Part shown: positions 19,701-30,145 of the stretch, in pieces
How the letters are laid out: every line of letters starts with the position of its first letter
Position numbering within the stretch: the stretch's first letter is position 1
From: Zygnema cylindricum
Taxonomy: Eukaryota > Streptophyta > Zygnematophyceae > Zygnematales > Zygnemataceae
Reading direction: 5' to 3'
DNA length: 38,694 nucleotides
Assembly: GCA_037447655.1 (NCBI GenBank)
Contig: JBBHKE010001994.1
Location: 1-38,694 of the forward strand
Notes under the pieces: model-generated
What the model was told of the DNA's origin: nothing
The model's database searches: none
The model's input: only the letters and a program-made list of their open reading frames with translations
Translations under genes and position numbers: made by a program

Positions 19701-22700
19701 TTCTGAGTTTACAATGTAAGATTTGAATCTTTCGATGATGGCGTTTCTTTCTGTAAAAAGTTGCTGCTTAGTGTTTCTGTTGTTTGACTCATTGCATTAT
19801 GTGGTATTGTGGGTTGTTAGATTGCAGATACTTATATACTTTGCTATCCGAATGCGGGTCTTCCCAACGCTATGGGAGGCTATGATGAAACTCCGGCCCA
19901 GTTTGCTGATAATGTGGCTGATTTTGCATCTGGAGGACTCATTAATCTGATTGGTGGATGTTGTGGAACAACTCCCGATCACATCGCAGCAGTGGCAAAT
20001 CTTGTAAGAAGCATTCAGTCTTTAGTGGGACAGGAGAGGTTGGAAAGGAAGGAATAAAGGGAGGTAAAGGGAGAGATGTTGGTTGGATGAGAGGGAAGAG
20101 ATAAAGTGAAAAGAAAGGGACGATAAGAGGGAACGAAGTAATACAGGCAGAGGATGGGAAATAGGAGAGTAAACAGAGGAAGAGAGGGAGAGAGGCGTAT
20201 AATGGCATGTGAGGAGTGAGCCTGCCATCTAGCAAAAGCTACATAGAAAGGGGTTTTTATGTCTCTGTTTTGGATTGGGTGTTTGTAGGTACAACACAAC
20301 AAACCAAGAGTCGTTCCTGAGGTTCGCAATTTGATGCGAATCAGTGGGTTGGAGCCTCTCATTTATGTTCCTGAGACCATTCCATTTATCAATATTGGTG
20401 AACGGTGCAATGTTGCTGGGTCTATTATTTTCAAAAAGGCAGTTATAAATGGTGATTGGGACAAGGCCTTAAGTATTGCTGTTGCACAAGTAGAGGCAGG
20501 AGCTCAGGTGATCGATATTAACTTCGACGAGGGACTGCTTGATTCAGTGGCTTGTATGACACGATTTGTCAATCTTCTTGTTTCAGAACCTGAGGTGAGA
20601 GACAATTTGTATCCCGTTAACACAGTCTGGGTTTTTGAGCTTTCCACATAAGTTATCTTTTGTTGTTGTGACTATGTTGTACTCTTCTTTTCATTGTTTG
20701 CGTAATAACTTGATGCTTTGTATCAATTTCTGAAATACAGCACTTTGTTTTTACTAAGATCCTGCTGCTGGGAACTTTTGCAGGTTGCAAAGGTACCATT
20801 TATGATTGACAGCAGTAAGTTCTCAGTAATAGAGGCAGGCCTCAAGTGTTCACAAGGGAAGAGTATAGTCAACTCCATTTCTCTTAAGGAGGGAGAAGAA
20901 ACGTTCCGCAAACACGCTAAAATTGTGAAGCGTCATGGAGCAGCTGTCATTGTCATGGCCTTTGATGAGGATGGCCAAGCAGCCACAGCATTTGATAAGG
21001 TCCGTATTTGTTGCCGAGCATACAAAATTCTTGTGGAAGAAGTAGGTTTCAATCCGGAGGATATTATTTTTGACCCCAACATTTTGACAATTGCAACCGG
21101 ATTGGAGGAGCACAACAATTACGCTGTGGACTTTATTAACGCTACACAAAAAATAAAGGAACTTTGCCCAGGTGCAAAGATCAGTGGTGGAGTCTCCAAC
21201 ATTTCATTTTCTTTCCGAGGCAATGAGCCGGTTCGTCGGGCTTTCCATTCTGCCTTCCTGTATCATGCCATTAAGGCTGGCATGGATATGGGAATTGTGA
21301 ATGCTGGGCAAATCGATATTTATGATGATGTTGACAAAACTCTTTTGGAACATGTTGAAGACTGTCTATTAAACAGACGCCCCGATTCGACAGAACGCAT
21401 GTTAGAGCTTGCGCAGAAAATAGATCCCAAGGGGGCTGGAGTCGATGCATCGCAGAAAAATGTTTGGCGTGAATTACCTGTACCAAAACGTCTGGCATAT
21501 GCTTTGGTAAAGGGAATCGACCAGTTTGTTGTGGATGATGTGGAGGAGGCTCGTACATGTGGTTCGTATGTACGTCCTCTTCACATTATTGAGGGACCTC
21601 TCATGGACGGCATGAACGTAGTTGGGGATTTGTTTGGACAAGGGAAAATGTTCTTACCTCAAGTTATTAAGAGTGCTCGTGTCATGAAACGTGCTGTTGC
21701 CCACCTTATTCCATTTATGGAGAAGGAGAAGGAGCTCGCAAAATTGGAAAACCCAGACCTCGTCCAACAGGCTAATGCAGGCACAGTAGTTTTGGCCACA
21801 GTGAAGGGGGATGTCCACGATATTGGAAAAAACATTGTTGCTGTTGTACTGGGCTGTAACAATTACAAGGTTGTAGATCTAGGTGTCATGTGCTCTTTTC
21901 CCACCATTTTGGAGGCCTGTCGGGAACATAAGGCAGATGTTGTGGGATTATCGGGGCTTATCACTCCTTCTCTTGATGAAATGGTGACAGTTGCCCGGGA
22001 GCTCGAAAGGGAGGGCTTCAAAATCCCTCTTCTTATTGGTGGGGCAACCACTTCTCGAATGCACACCGCTGTGAAGGTGGAAACTAATTACAGTGGACCG
22101 GTGGTCCATGTCCTCGATGCTTCAAGAAGTGTTCCTGTGGTGTCTAGTCTCTTGGACCCAACTGCCCAGGAGGACTTTGTGGCCGATATTCGTGAGACTT
22201 ATGCTCAATTACGAGAGGAACATTATGCTGGTTTGGAAGAGCGTAAGTATATCCCTTTAAATAAGGCTCGTGATTTACGTCTCAAGGTCGATTGGAAGCT
22301 TCCGGAAAATACTCCTGTTCGTCCAAAAATTCTTGGTACTAAGGTTTGGACCGGTTATCCTCTGGAAGATCTTGTGGATGCGATTGACTGGAACCCATTC
22401 TTCCAGGTGTGGCAACTCCGGGGCCGATATCCCAATCGTGGTTATCCTAAGATATTTGACGATGAAACTGTGGGATCCGAAGCGAAAAAACTGTTCAATG
22501 AGGCTCAGACGATGCTGGCCGATATTGTGAAAAACAAGACTCTTGAGGTTCGTGGAATTTGCGGTCTTTATGCTGCGAATTCCGTTGGAGACGATATTGA
22601 AGTTTATGGAGATGAGACAAGAGGAAATTGTGTTGCCACATTACGAACATTACGGCAGCAAGCAGAAAAGGAGTCGGATGATCCGTATTTGGCGTTATCT

Positions 22701-23249
22701 GACTTTATTGCTCCGAAAGAAAGTCAAGTGGGAGATTACATGGGAATGTTTGTGGTTTCCGCCGGTTTCGGTTTAGAGAAACTGGTAGCAAAACATAAAG
22801 CAGCAAATGATGATTATAGTTATATTATGGCAGAAGCTCTCGCAGATCGATTGGCCGAGGCAGCTGCCGAAGTATTACACAGGGAAGTACGAAAAGATTA
22901 CTGGGGATATGCTCCGGAGGAGAATTTGAATGTCGAGGATCTCCTCAAGGTGAAGTACCAAGGTATTCGTCCAGCTCCAGGGTATCCCTCACAGCCAGAC
23001 CATACAGAAAAACAAACTATGTGGGATCTTATGAAAGTGGAGGAAACCACAGGCATCACTCTTACTGAGTCTATGGCTATGCTCCCAGCTGCTTCTGTTT
23101 CGGGGCTTTATTTCGCAGGTCCCAAGAGCTCTTATTTTGCAGTGGGAAAAATTACCCAAGATCAGGTGGTGGACTATTCAACAAGGAAAAATATACCCGT
23201 TGATGTTTGTCAAAAATGGCTTGGTCCTGCCCTTAACTACGAGCCTTGA
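16744..23249 (+). CDS. METH: Cobalamin-dependent methionine synthase with N-terminal membrane segment and CBM48 domain
   Basis: Transfers the methyl group of 5-methyltetrahydrofolate to homocysteine through cobalamin. Nine-exon model, all GT-AG with matching phases: 16744-17008, 17330-17377, 17497-17513, 17963-18152, 18237-18396, 18746-19616, 19821-20003, 20289-20594, 20784-23249 (1501 aa). Residues 15-52 form two hydrophobic stretches; 53-110 are charged and basic; 111-173 are unrecognised. Residues 174-252 are a CBM48/AMPK-beta-like module ([26 protein letters not shown]). The MetH core starts at about 258. It has homocysteine zinc ligands C501, C564 and C565 (GLNCALG, GGCCGTT), a pterin domain ([14 protein letters not shown]), a B12 site DVHDIG with ligand H1025, and an AdoMet activation domain ([12 protein letters not shown]). 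The core, about 1244 aa, matches E. coli length (1227). All catalytic landmarks are intact. The first three exons are short and less certain than the rest. Confidence 0.93.
17037..17127 (+). repeat. Purine repeat in methionine synthase intron 1
   Basis: GAGAGGGAGAGG-type repeat lying wholly within the first intron (17009-17329), beginning about 28 bp after the donor. Confidence 0.9.
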
Positions 23250-23261
23250 GAGTTCTTGTTT

Positions 23262-23320
23262 TATGGAAGAAAGTACTAGGAGGGGGAAAGTCCTAGGAGG
23301 AAGAAAGTACTAGGAGGAAG
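23262..23320 (+). repeat. Short tandem repeat after methionine synthase stop
   Basis: Three copies of a unit like GAAAGTACTAGGAGGAA with a period near 19 bp, starting about 12 bp after the stop codon and so probably within the 3' UTR. Confidence 0.8.
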
Positions 23321-23530
23321 AAGACGGTGAAGCTTGTTATATAAGCTTTGTTGTGAAGCTGGCTCGAAAAAAATTGTCAAGAAGGAGAAAAGTCTTGTAT
23401 GAAGCTTTACGGCTCAGAAGAAGGTGAAGCTTGTTATTATATAAGGTTGTTGTGAAACCGTTCAAGTTTTCAAGAAGGATAAAATTTTTATATGGTCTTG
23501 CGGCTCAGAAGATGGTAAAGCTTTGGGAAT
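23320..23530 (+). repeat. 91-97 bp tandem repeat in the methionine synthase 3' region
   Basis: Units start at 23320, 23417 and 23508 with GAAGANGGTGAAGCTTG-like sequence. They share later blocks such as TCAAGAAGGA and ACGGCTCAGAAGA/GCGGCTCAGAAGA. The third copy is partial. Confidence 0.75.
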
Positions 23531-25419
23531 AGAAGCTTCTGGGAAGTTGGGTCAAAAAATTGTGCGATTGGCCGAGGTTCTACTCCAAAAAATCGTGGAA
23601 AGAAAAGTTTTATTTGAAGCTTATTTTTGTGGCTTTATTTTTTGACTGTCTTTAAGTATAGCTGGGAGTGGCGATTCTCTTTTTAGGCTGGGCAGGTCTA
23701 TTATTAAAAATATTGTACCTGACTTTAGGTTTTTTTTTACTATTGGAGGTTGTTTCGGATGAAAAACTGGGATTTGGAAGGATGGTATCTCCATTAGTGG
23801 TTGTAGTTAACTCTTTGTTGCTTGGACTACTTGTTTTTGGTTGGGGAGAATTGTTATGATTATTAAGGAAGTATGTATTAAAATGATATGGAGGTTCTGT
23901 GTTTATCTTTGGGAAATGTCAAAATATTTCAACGGTGGTGAAGGTGGTACTTCTTTTTTATGTGTTTGTTTCTCCTTCGATATTTTTTTGGTTGTTTGTT
24001 TGTTTCTTTCCCCTGGTTTCCACTGGTAATTAGGCAGAGAATGGATAAGCAAATGACAAACACAGTGTTTATTTTTGTTTGTTTATTTCCTTGTAATGCT
24101 GGTAGTTAAGCAGAGATCTTGTTAAGCATTGTTTTTCAGACAAGATCGCAAAGTACCGATAGTGGTTATATATTTAAAACTTTGTGTAAGTTAATATGTG
24201 GAGTAAGCTTGCTTTTCTAATTGGTTTGCTAGTAAACCGAAATTCCCTAAGCTTTATCCTTTGTTTTAGAAGAATCATTGACAATACTTGTTAGTGGTGC
24301 TCCACTTGAAAAGACTTCTGGTGACATTATTAGTGCCGATATTCATGTAAGGAACTTGCTGATGATTGGTACGAAGAGAATCTCTGTTGCTTATTAGATA
24401 TGGCTTTCTGCAAAACATATTTGGAAATATGAACTGAGTGTTTTGAAAACCAATTGACGAGGAGCAAGCAATCCCTACAGTTTTGGCTTGTCATGCTTTT
24501 GTGATTAAAAAATGTGCATGCAGGCTATCTGCAGCAACTGTACGATTTCCCAAACGATCTGTTGTTACACATGTACCAGGCTCCAACACGCTATTTGAAT
24601 TCTAGTTGACAATACTATTGATAATATACCATCCAGTAACTAAACAAAGTACATTTCCCATGATAATGTTTTAAGAAAAAGTCATGTCCAAGTGTTCAAA
24701 AACTGACTCTCTCTCCTAGACTACCCATATTCATGCTACATATTTGCTGCACTATTACTGCTTCATTGTATTATTATTGCATTATTGTATATTTAAAGAG
24801 TGGACTCTGTGTTTATCTTTCCAAGTGTAAAAGATACATTAATAGGAGACACTTGTGAGAGCATATTATGCAGTTTCTGCAACTCATACCACAGAAAATA
24901 TAGAAAGGTAAAGCACAAAAATGGATGTACGAGATACACATGTGCATGAATGGTAAACCGAAGAAAAAGCAACTCCAAGAATAACAAATATTTTTCAGAT
25001 GACAGAAAAAGTAGAAAAGAAGCATAAAAATGTATTTAAAAGATCCAAATGTACATAAAATGGTAAACCTAAGGCAAAAGCAGCTCCAAAGAATGAATAC
25101 TGTTCAAATAACAATTAAAGATAATCCTGTCCGCCTCCAGACAATCCTTCCTTCCTAGCCATTACTTTGCTGGGCATAAATACATGCTACATGTATAAAA
25201 GCTAACTTACAAGCTCCATAAAAACTTGAGCTAAGAAAGAATTTATGCACAATCTATTTTAGCAAAGAGTATGGCTGATTCGACTACTTCCTATCTCCAC
25301 TTAATCACAAATTCCGAAATTGAGCTCCTTCTATACCTCCTACAGGTAAAAAACCCTAAAAAATCCACCACCATGTTAAGACTGACAAACAAACCTTTTC
25401 ACAATGCCACTATTCTGGA

Positions 25420-26715
25420 TCAATATACTCCAGCCTCATATACTACCAGGGAAGCAGCAGGAGCTATTTTTTCTACAACAATTTTGACTGTACTAGCAAA
25501 TTGAATAGCTGCTCCTTCTTTCTCCACAAGAACTACCTCAACAATGTCGCTGTAGACCTCATCTCCTTGTGCTACCATTGCAATTATGGCTGCTTGTAGA
25601 GGAGGCAAACTAGGGTTATATGCCGCACATTCCATGTAAGAACCCTTGTAAATCCTTCCACCAGATGTCCTAAGGGCTACCCCGGACGGCGAATCACTGT
25701 AAGGTGAATAAGAAGCATTTGCCGCTTCTAGAGCTGCTGACACAAGTGCATCTTGATCTGCAGAATCCTTTTGAGCTGCTTTAAGAGAAACCAAAGATCC
25801 ATTCGATCCAGAACGCAAAAGATTTAAACGATTATGGTTGCTCTCCATGAGCAGAGGAAAGTCATCATCTAGCAAGTCATGAGGCCCAAAGCGGTGTGGA
25901 AGAAACTCCGATAATTGACGTTCATCATTACTACTAACAATTCGTACTCGGAGGTCTCCGGCATTGCGGAGCTCAGAAAGAAACTGACGACAATGACCGC
26001 AGGGAGCGTGACTGACGAACAAGTTTTGGAGAAGAGTTTCCCCATGCTGTGTGGCATTTGCAACCATAAACTGCTCAGCATGGACAGAGTGGTGAAGAGG
26101 AAGTCCAGGAAACTCAAGATTGACGCCCACGTATGCCGAGCCACTGCCAGCAATACCAACAGCTGCCACGTGGAACCGCGAGATAGGAGGGCGAGCAAGA
26201 GCCATGGAAGATTTCACAACGGTAACAAGACACTCTTCTCTTGAAATTCCTCCCTGTTGACGCTGAATCACATCAAGATCCTCTGCCTGGTATTTGAAGG
26301 GATTTTTTTTTCTGCTCTCAGGAATTATTTGTTCTATTTCTTTATTTTCTGTAGTAATATCTGACGGAACTGCTGTTCCACTAGTTGAAGCTTTTGTAAG
26401 AAGAAATGCTCCATTATTGACACTCCATAGGTTCCTATACGGAAAATCAAACGTAGCTAACTTGTTTCCAGTCAAATATGAGCTCAAACCTAAATTTCTA
26501 CTAACTGAACGATCAAAAGAGACACTGGAACGGAATATTCTTGCGCTATATTCTTTGGAGCATTCACAACCATAGATCCGTTTTCTGCTTGCTGATACAG
26601 GTGATGCTGAATCGAATCTATTACTTTTGACTGCACATAACGAGCAAGCAGCTGCTGATTCGACACGTGTCAACACGTGCCATGCGCGTCTCAAGGGCAT
26701 CGTCAGGGCAGCCAT
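25420..26715 (-). CDS. CDA: Two-domain cytidine deaminase, probably organelle-targeted
   Basis: Deaminates cytidine/deoxycytidine to uridine/deoxyuridine in pyrimidine salvage. A single uninterrupted frame of 431 codons with a clear ATG. Residues 1 to about 140 are Ser/Arg-rich with few acidic residues at first (MAALTMPLRRAWHVLTRVES), consistent with a plastid or mitochondrial transit peptide; the target is inferred. Residues 160-270 are the catalytic domain, with the zinc/proton-shuttle motif H212-A-E214 and C239/C242 in APCGHC. Residues 318-431 are a second deaminase-fold domain (SYSPYSDSPSGVAL) lacking the HAE and PCxxC residues, as is usual in the dimeric E. coli/plant type. The gene is intronless, whereas its two neighbours have six to eight introns. 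It is tail to tail with methionine synthase. Confidence 0.93.
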   Translation of the reverse strand: MAALTMPLRRAWHVLTRVESAAACSLCAVKSNRFDSASPVSASRKRIYGCECSKEYSARIFRSSVSFDRSVSRNLGLSSYLTGNKLATFDFPYRNLWSVNNGAFLLTKASTSGTAVPSDITTENKEIEQIIPESRKKNPFKYQAEDLDVIQRQQGGISREECLVTVVKSSMALARPPISRFHVAAVGIAGSGSAYVGVNLEFPGLPLHHSVHAEQFMVANATQHGETLLQNLFVSHAPCGHCRQFLSELRNAGDLRVRIVSSNDERQLSEFLPHRFGPHDLLDDDFPLLMESNHNRLNLLRSGSNGSLVSLKAAQKDSADQDALVSAALEAANASYSPYSDSPSGVALRTSGGRIYKGSYMECAAYNPSLPPLQAAIIAMVAQGDEVYSDIVEVVLVEKEGAAIQFASTVKIVVEKIAPAASLVVYEAGVY

Positions 26716-28202
26716 GGCTTCAAGAAACCAAGCTGATGACGCAGGAGAGAACGTAACTGGACATTGTCAGCCGTTTCTTTGTAGCATAGCATAGTTCAAC
26801 TGTACGGAAATGTTTGGAAACGCTACACCGTACATCGTACTCCGTACTGTACGCGTATCAATATGATTTTCCCCCCGAATATACGCATACAATACGGAAA
26901 AACCTCATATAGCTTTTTTAACTCTTTTTGCCATAGTTGTTCAAATCGAGCGATTTTTTCCTTTTTTCCGATTAAAACGTATAGTTCGTGACTTTTGAAT
27001 AAATCGGAAAAACGCGATGTACTTTCTGTCCGGTAAACTGAACGGCTAATTCACGGAACTGTACGGTATTTTACGATAGCTGTACGGTTTTGTACGATAA
27101 ATGTACGAAATTTGACGAAAAGATACGTTGCACTTCGTAATACTTTCTGTCCGGTAAACTGAACAGAAATTTTACGGAAATGTAAGGAATTGTACCAAAA
27201 TGTACGGATTATTACGAAAAGATACGAAAAATGTACGAAAATGGTACAAACTGCGGTATATGTGAAATTTATTTTTGTTTACATGTACGGAATAGTACGG
27301 ACGAAAATTCATTAACGATTTTTACGATTTTTTCAACGACAGACGTGAAGCAATAAACTTACGTGTGGCAATTGGAGTGTACCGTGTGACATAAAAGCCA
27401 GCCTGTTCGACGACAAAAAAAACTTGGTTGTAGGACATCCTGTGACGTCTCCTTCATAAATGTGCGATACAGCGATTCACGTACAAATGGTACATTCTTC
27501 GACATTTGTACAAACTTTAATTTTGCAACGGTTTTCGTGGCCGTTGATACCACAACAACCCTAAGAACGTTCAGATTGTACATTACCGTGACGCTACTAG
27601 ATATTTTAATCGGCGTCTGCCCGTACACAAATGCAGTTGCGATTTTGTCTACGTGGTACCAATCGCAATCTAACACCTCATTCACTGGCACGACCTGATG
27701 GAAGGGTGTTACAATTATTACTGCCAGTAAACGTGTTCGTACGATTACTGGGAACGCCTGATGGAAGGTTACCCTTATTCATTTACTCATTTTGCACATT
27801 TTGCGACAACGTACTGTTTACGGAGAAACCTCGTACTGTACGCGTATCATATGGTTTTTTTTAAATGTACGCAATATAGTACGGAAAAGACGAAAAGTAC
27901 AGTAGTAAAGTACAGATACATTAAACTGTTTTGGCTTTTTGCACATTTAGCGACAAAATACTGAAATAGTGTTTTCGCATATTAGTGAAAGTACAAATGT
28001 TGAATGCGGTAAAACTCGTCCAAACCCTAATTATTCGGTATTACGCGGTGGCGAGCTTTTGACGTTTTTACGAATCAACGATTGTTTTTGCTTTGAAAAA
28101 AACGTTCGATTGTTGGTTACTCGGGGTATACAAACCAGAGAAATGGAAAAAAGGGGTACGGAATTTATCAGCACAAAATGTGTGGATGAGATTCACTTTC
28201 AC
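26716..28202. other. CDA: Intergenic, rich in GTACG words; 5' side of cytidine deaminase
   Basis: Contains at least ten GTACG words between 26800 and 27300, usually as TGTACGGA or TGTACGAAA. A 24-bp direct repeat (TACTTTCTGTCCGGTAAACT...) lies at 27020-27043 and 27141-27164. CCTGATGGAAGG occurs twice, near 27695 and 27752. The part nearest 26716 should include the cytidine deaminase promoter, but no TATA box or other element stands out. No exon is supported. Confidence 0.5.
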
Positions 28203-29398
28203 CTTTCGAGAGGGAGGAAGGGAGGGAGAGGGAAAAGGGGAGGAGGGAGAGCGAGAGGGAGAGGGAGAGGAGGGTCAGTGGGGGAAAGGGAGAGAGGGAG
28301 GAGGAAAGGGGAGGGGGAAGGGAAGGGGGAAGAAGGGGTAGGGGAAAGGGGGGTGGGGAGGGGGAGAGGGAGTGGGAGGGGAAGGAGGGGGGAGGGAACG
28401 GGAGAGGGAGAGGGAGAGGGAGGGTTAGAGGGACATGGAGAGGGGGGTGGAGACTGGAGGGGGGGAAGGGATAGGGGGAGGGAGCCGGTGGTGGAAGAGG
28501 GGGAGGGGGAGGGGAAGAGGGGGGTAGAGAGGGAGGGGGAAAGGAAAGTGGGAGAGAGAGGAAGAGGTAAGGGGAGAGAGAGACGGGGGTGTAGAGGGAG
28601 AGAGGGAGGGGGAGGGGAACGGGAAGGGAGAGGGGGGGCAGGGCGGGAGAAAGGGGAGGGGGGGGGAAGAGGGGGAGGAGGAGGGGAAGGGGCAGGGGAG
28701 GCGGTCAGGGAGGGTGAGGTGGAGAGGAAGGAAGGGGAGGGAGAGGGGGAGGACGAGGGCGAGAGCGAGGGAAAGGGTGAGGGAGAGGAAGAGTTGGAGG
28801 TGGAGGGTGGGGGGGAGGGTGAGGGAGAGAGGGGGAGGAAGAGGGGGAGAGGGAGGGCGAGAGGGAGGGCAAGGGGACAAGGGGGACAGGGAGTGGGAGT
28901 GTCGGAGGAGATGGAGAGGCGAAAGGATGGTCGGTGAGGGAGGGCGAGAGAGGTAGCGGCAGAGGGTAATGGATGGGGGAGGGAGATGGAGAGGGATTGG
29001 GAGTGGGAGAGGGGAAAGAAACGGGAAGGAAGAGAGAGGGGAAAAGGGGGAGGTAGAGTGGGATTGAGAGGGGAAGGGAGAATGGGAGGTAAGGAGATGG
29101 AGAAGGACAGGGAGAGGGAGAGGGAGGGGGAGGGGAAAGCAGAAGGTGAGAAGAGAAGGTAGACGGGAAGGGAGAGGAAGGGATGGGGCCAAGGAGAGTG
29201 GCAGGGATAGGAGCAGAGAGAGGGCGGGCGGGAGAGCGGGGAAGGGGAAGCGAGAGGTTGGATTAAGGGAGTGGTAGGGGGAGGGGAGGGGGAGGTGGAG
29301 GAGAGAGAGAGGGAGGAGAGAGAAGGAGAGAGGGGGGGAGAGGTGGAGAGAAGTGGGGAGTGGTAGGGTGGAGATAAAGAGGGGGAAGAGGGAGAGAA
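28203..29398 (+). repeat. 1.2-kb polypurine tract
   Basis: Nearly every base on the + strand is A or G, in irregular GGGAGA, GGGGGA and GGAAGGG units, with single T or C interruptions. Long frames on both strands across it (Arg/Glu/Gly on +, Pro/Ser/Leu on -) are consequences of composition. Mirror-like purine tracts can form triplex (H-DNA) and G-rich parts can form quadruplexes; both are predictions. Confidence 0.97.
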
Positions 29399-30145
29399 AA
29401 GTATTTCTAACAATTTTATCAAATTCAAAGAAGTAACAATGTACACTCGAAAAAAAAAAATCCCCGTTGAAGGAAAACTAATTATTCCGATTGAATCTAT
29501 TCTCACAGCAAAAGTATCTCAAAAACTGAAATCTACAGTCATCAAAAAAGTAACAATCCTAACCTAACAAAAAAGATATAACAGAAAAGAAAAGTAACAA
29601 CATTTATGTTTTTTTTTTCATCAAAATTTTTTTTGACTTGATTTGAAAACTCGCGTATGATCCTCTTTTCGTGTCATTAAGCATCTCTATAGAGAAAAAG
29701 ATAACAAAATAAAAATCAAACGAGAAGAATAAAATAATAAAATTAAAAATTAAGAAAGAAAAAAGTTTCAAGTTATTTTTATTTTTTAATTAAATAAAAA
29801 GCTAATCCTGGTTAAGCGAAAAGGGAAGTTGGAAGGAAGAGAGGAATAAGAAAGGTAGTTATGAGTGAAATTGGAAGAATAGGATAGTTGATCATGTTTG
29901 TGTAAATATATATATATATATAAGGTAGGATTGAGGAAAGAGGGAATGAGTCAGGAAAGGAGTAATGGAATGAGAAATAAAGTGACCAATTATATTCAAG
30001 GAGTTGCAACAGGCACTTCAGCTCTCCTCCCTCTCCCTCACCCTCTTTTTTCTCTCCCTCTCTCTTTTCCCCTCTCCCTCTGACAAATCTATATCAAACA
30101 AAAGGCATATATCTCACATTGAAATGAAAAGTTACCTATTTAAAT
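29399..30145. other. AT-rich intergenic DNA, no gene seen
   Basis: 3' side of the cupin gene. Contains an (AT)n run at 29904-29921 and a CT-rich stretch at about 30020-30080 (TCTCCCTCTCTC type). No exon is supported. Confidence 0.6.

Larger units (their letters stand above)
23250..25419. other. Intergenic space between two convergent genes
   Basis: Methionine synthase (+) and cytidine deaminase (-) converge here, so most of this is likely 3' untranslated and intergenic DNA. Apart from the repeats just after the methionine synthase stop I see only AT-rich sequence. The short T/G-rich frames at 23668-24029 have no recognisable domain. Confidence 0.6.

Noticed and set aside
28199-29506. Long minus-strand frame of 435 codons rich in Pro, Ser and Leu, and a + frame of Arg/Glu/Gly
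   Set aside because: Both run across the polypurine tract, where stop codons are rare simply because of base composition; there is no domain or complexity.
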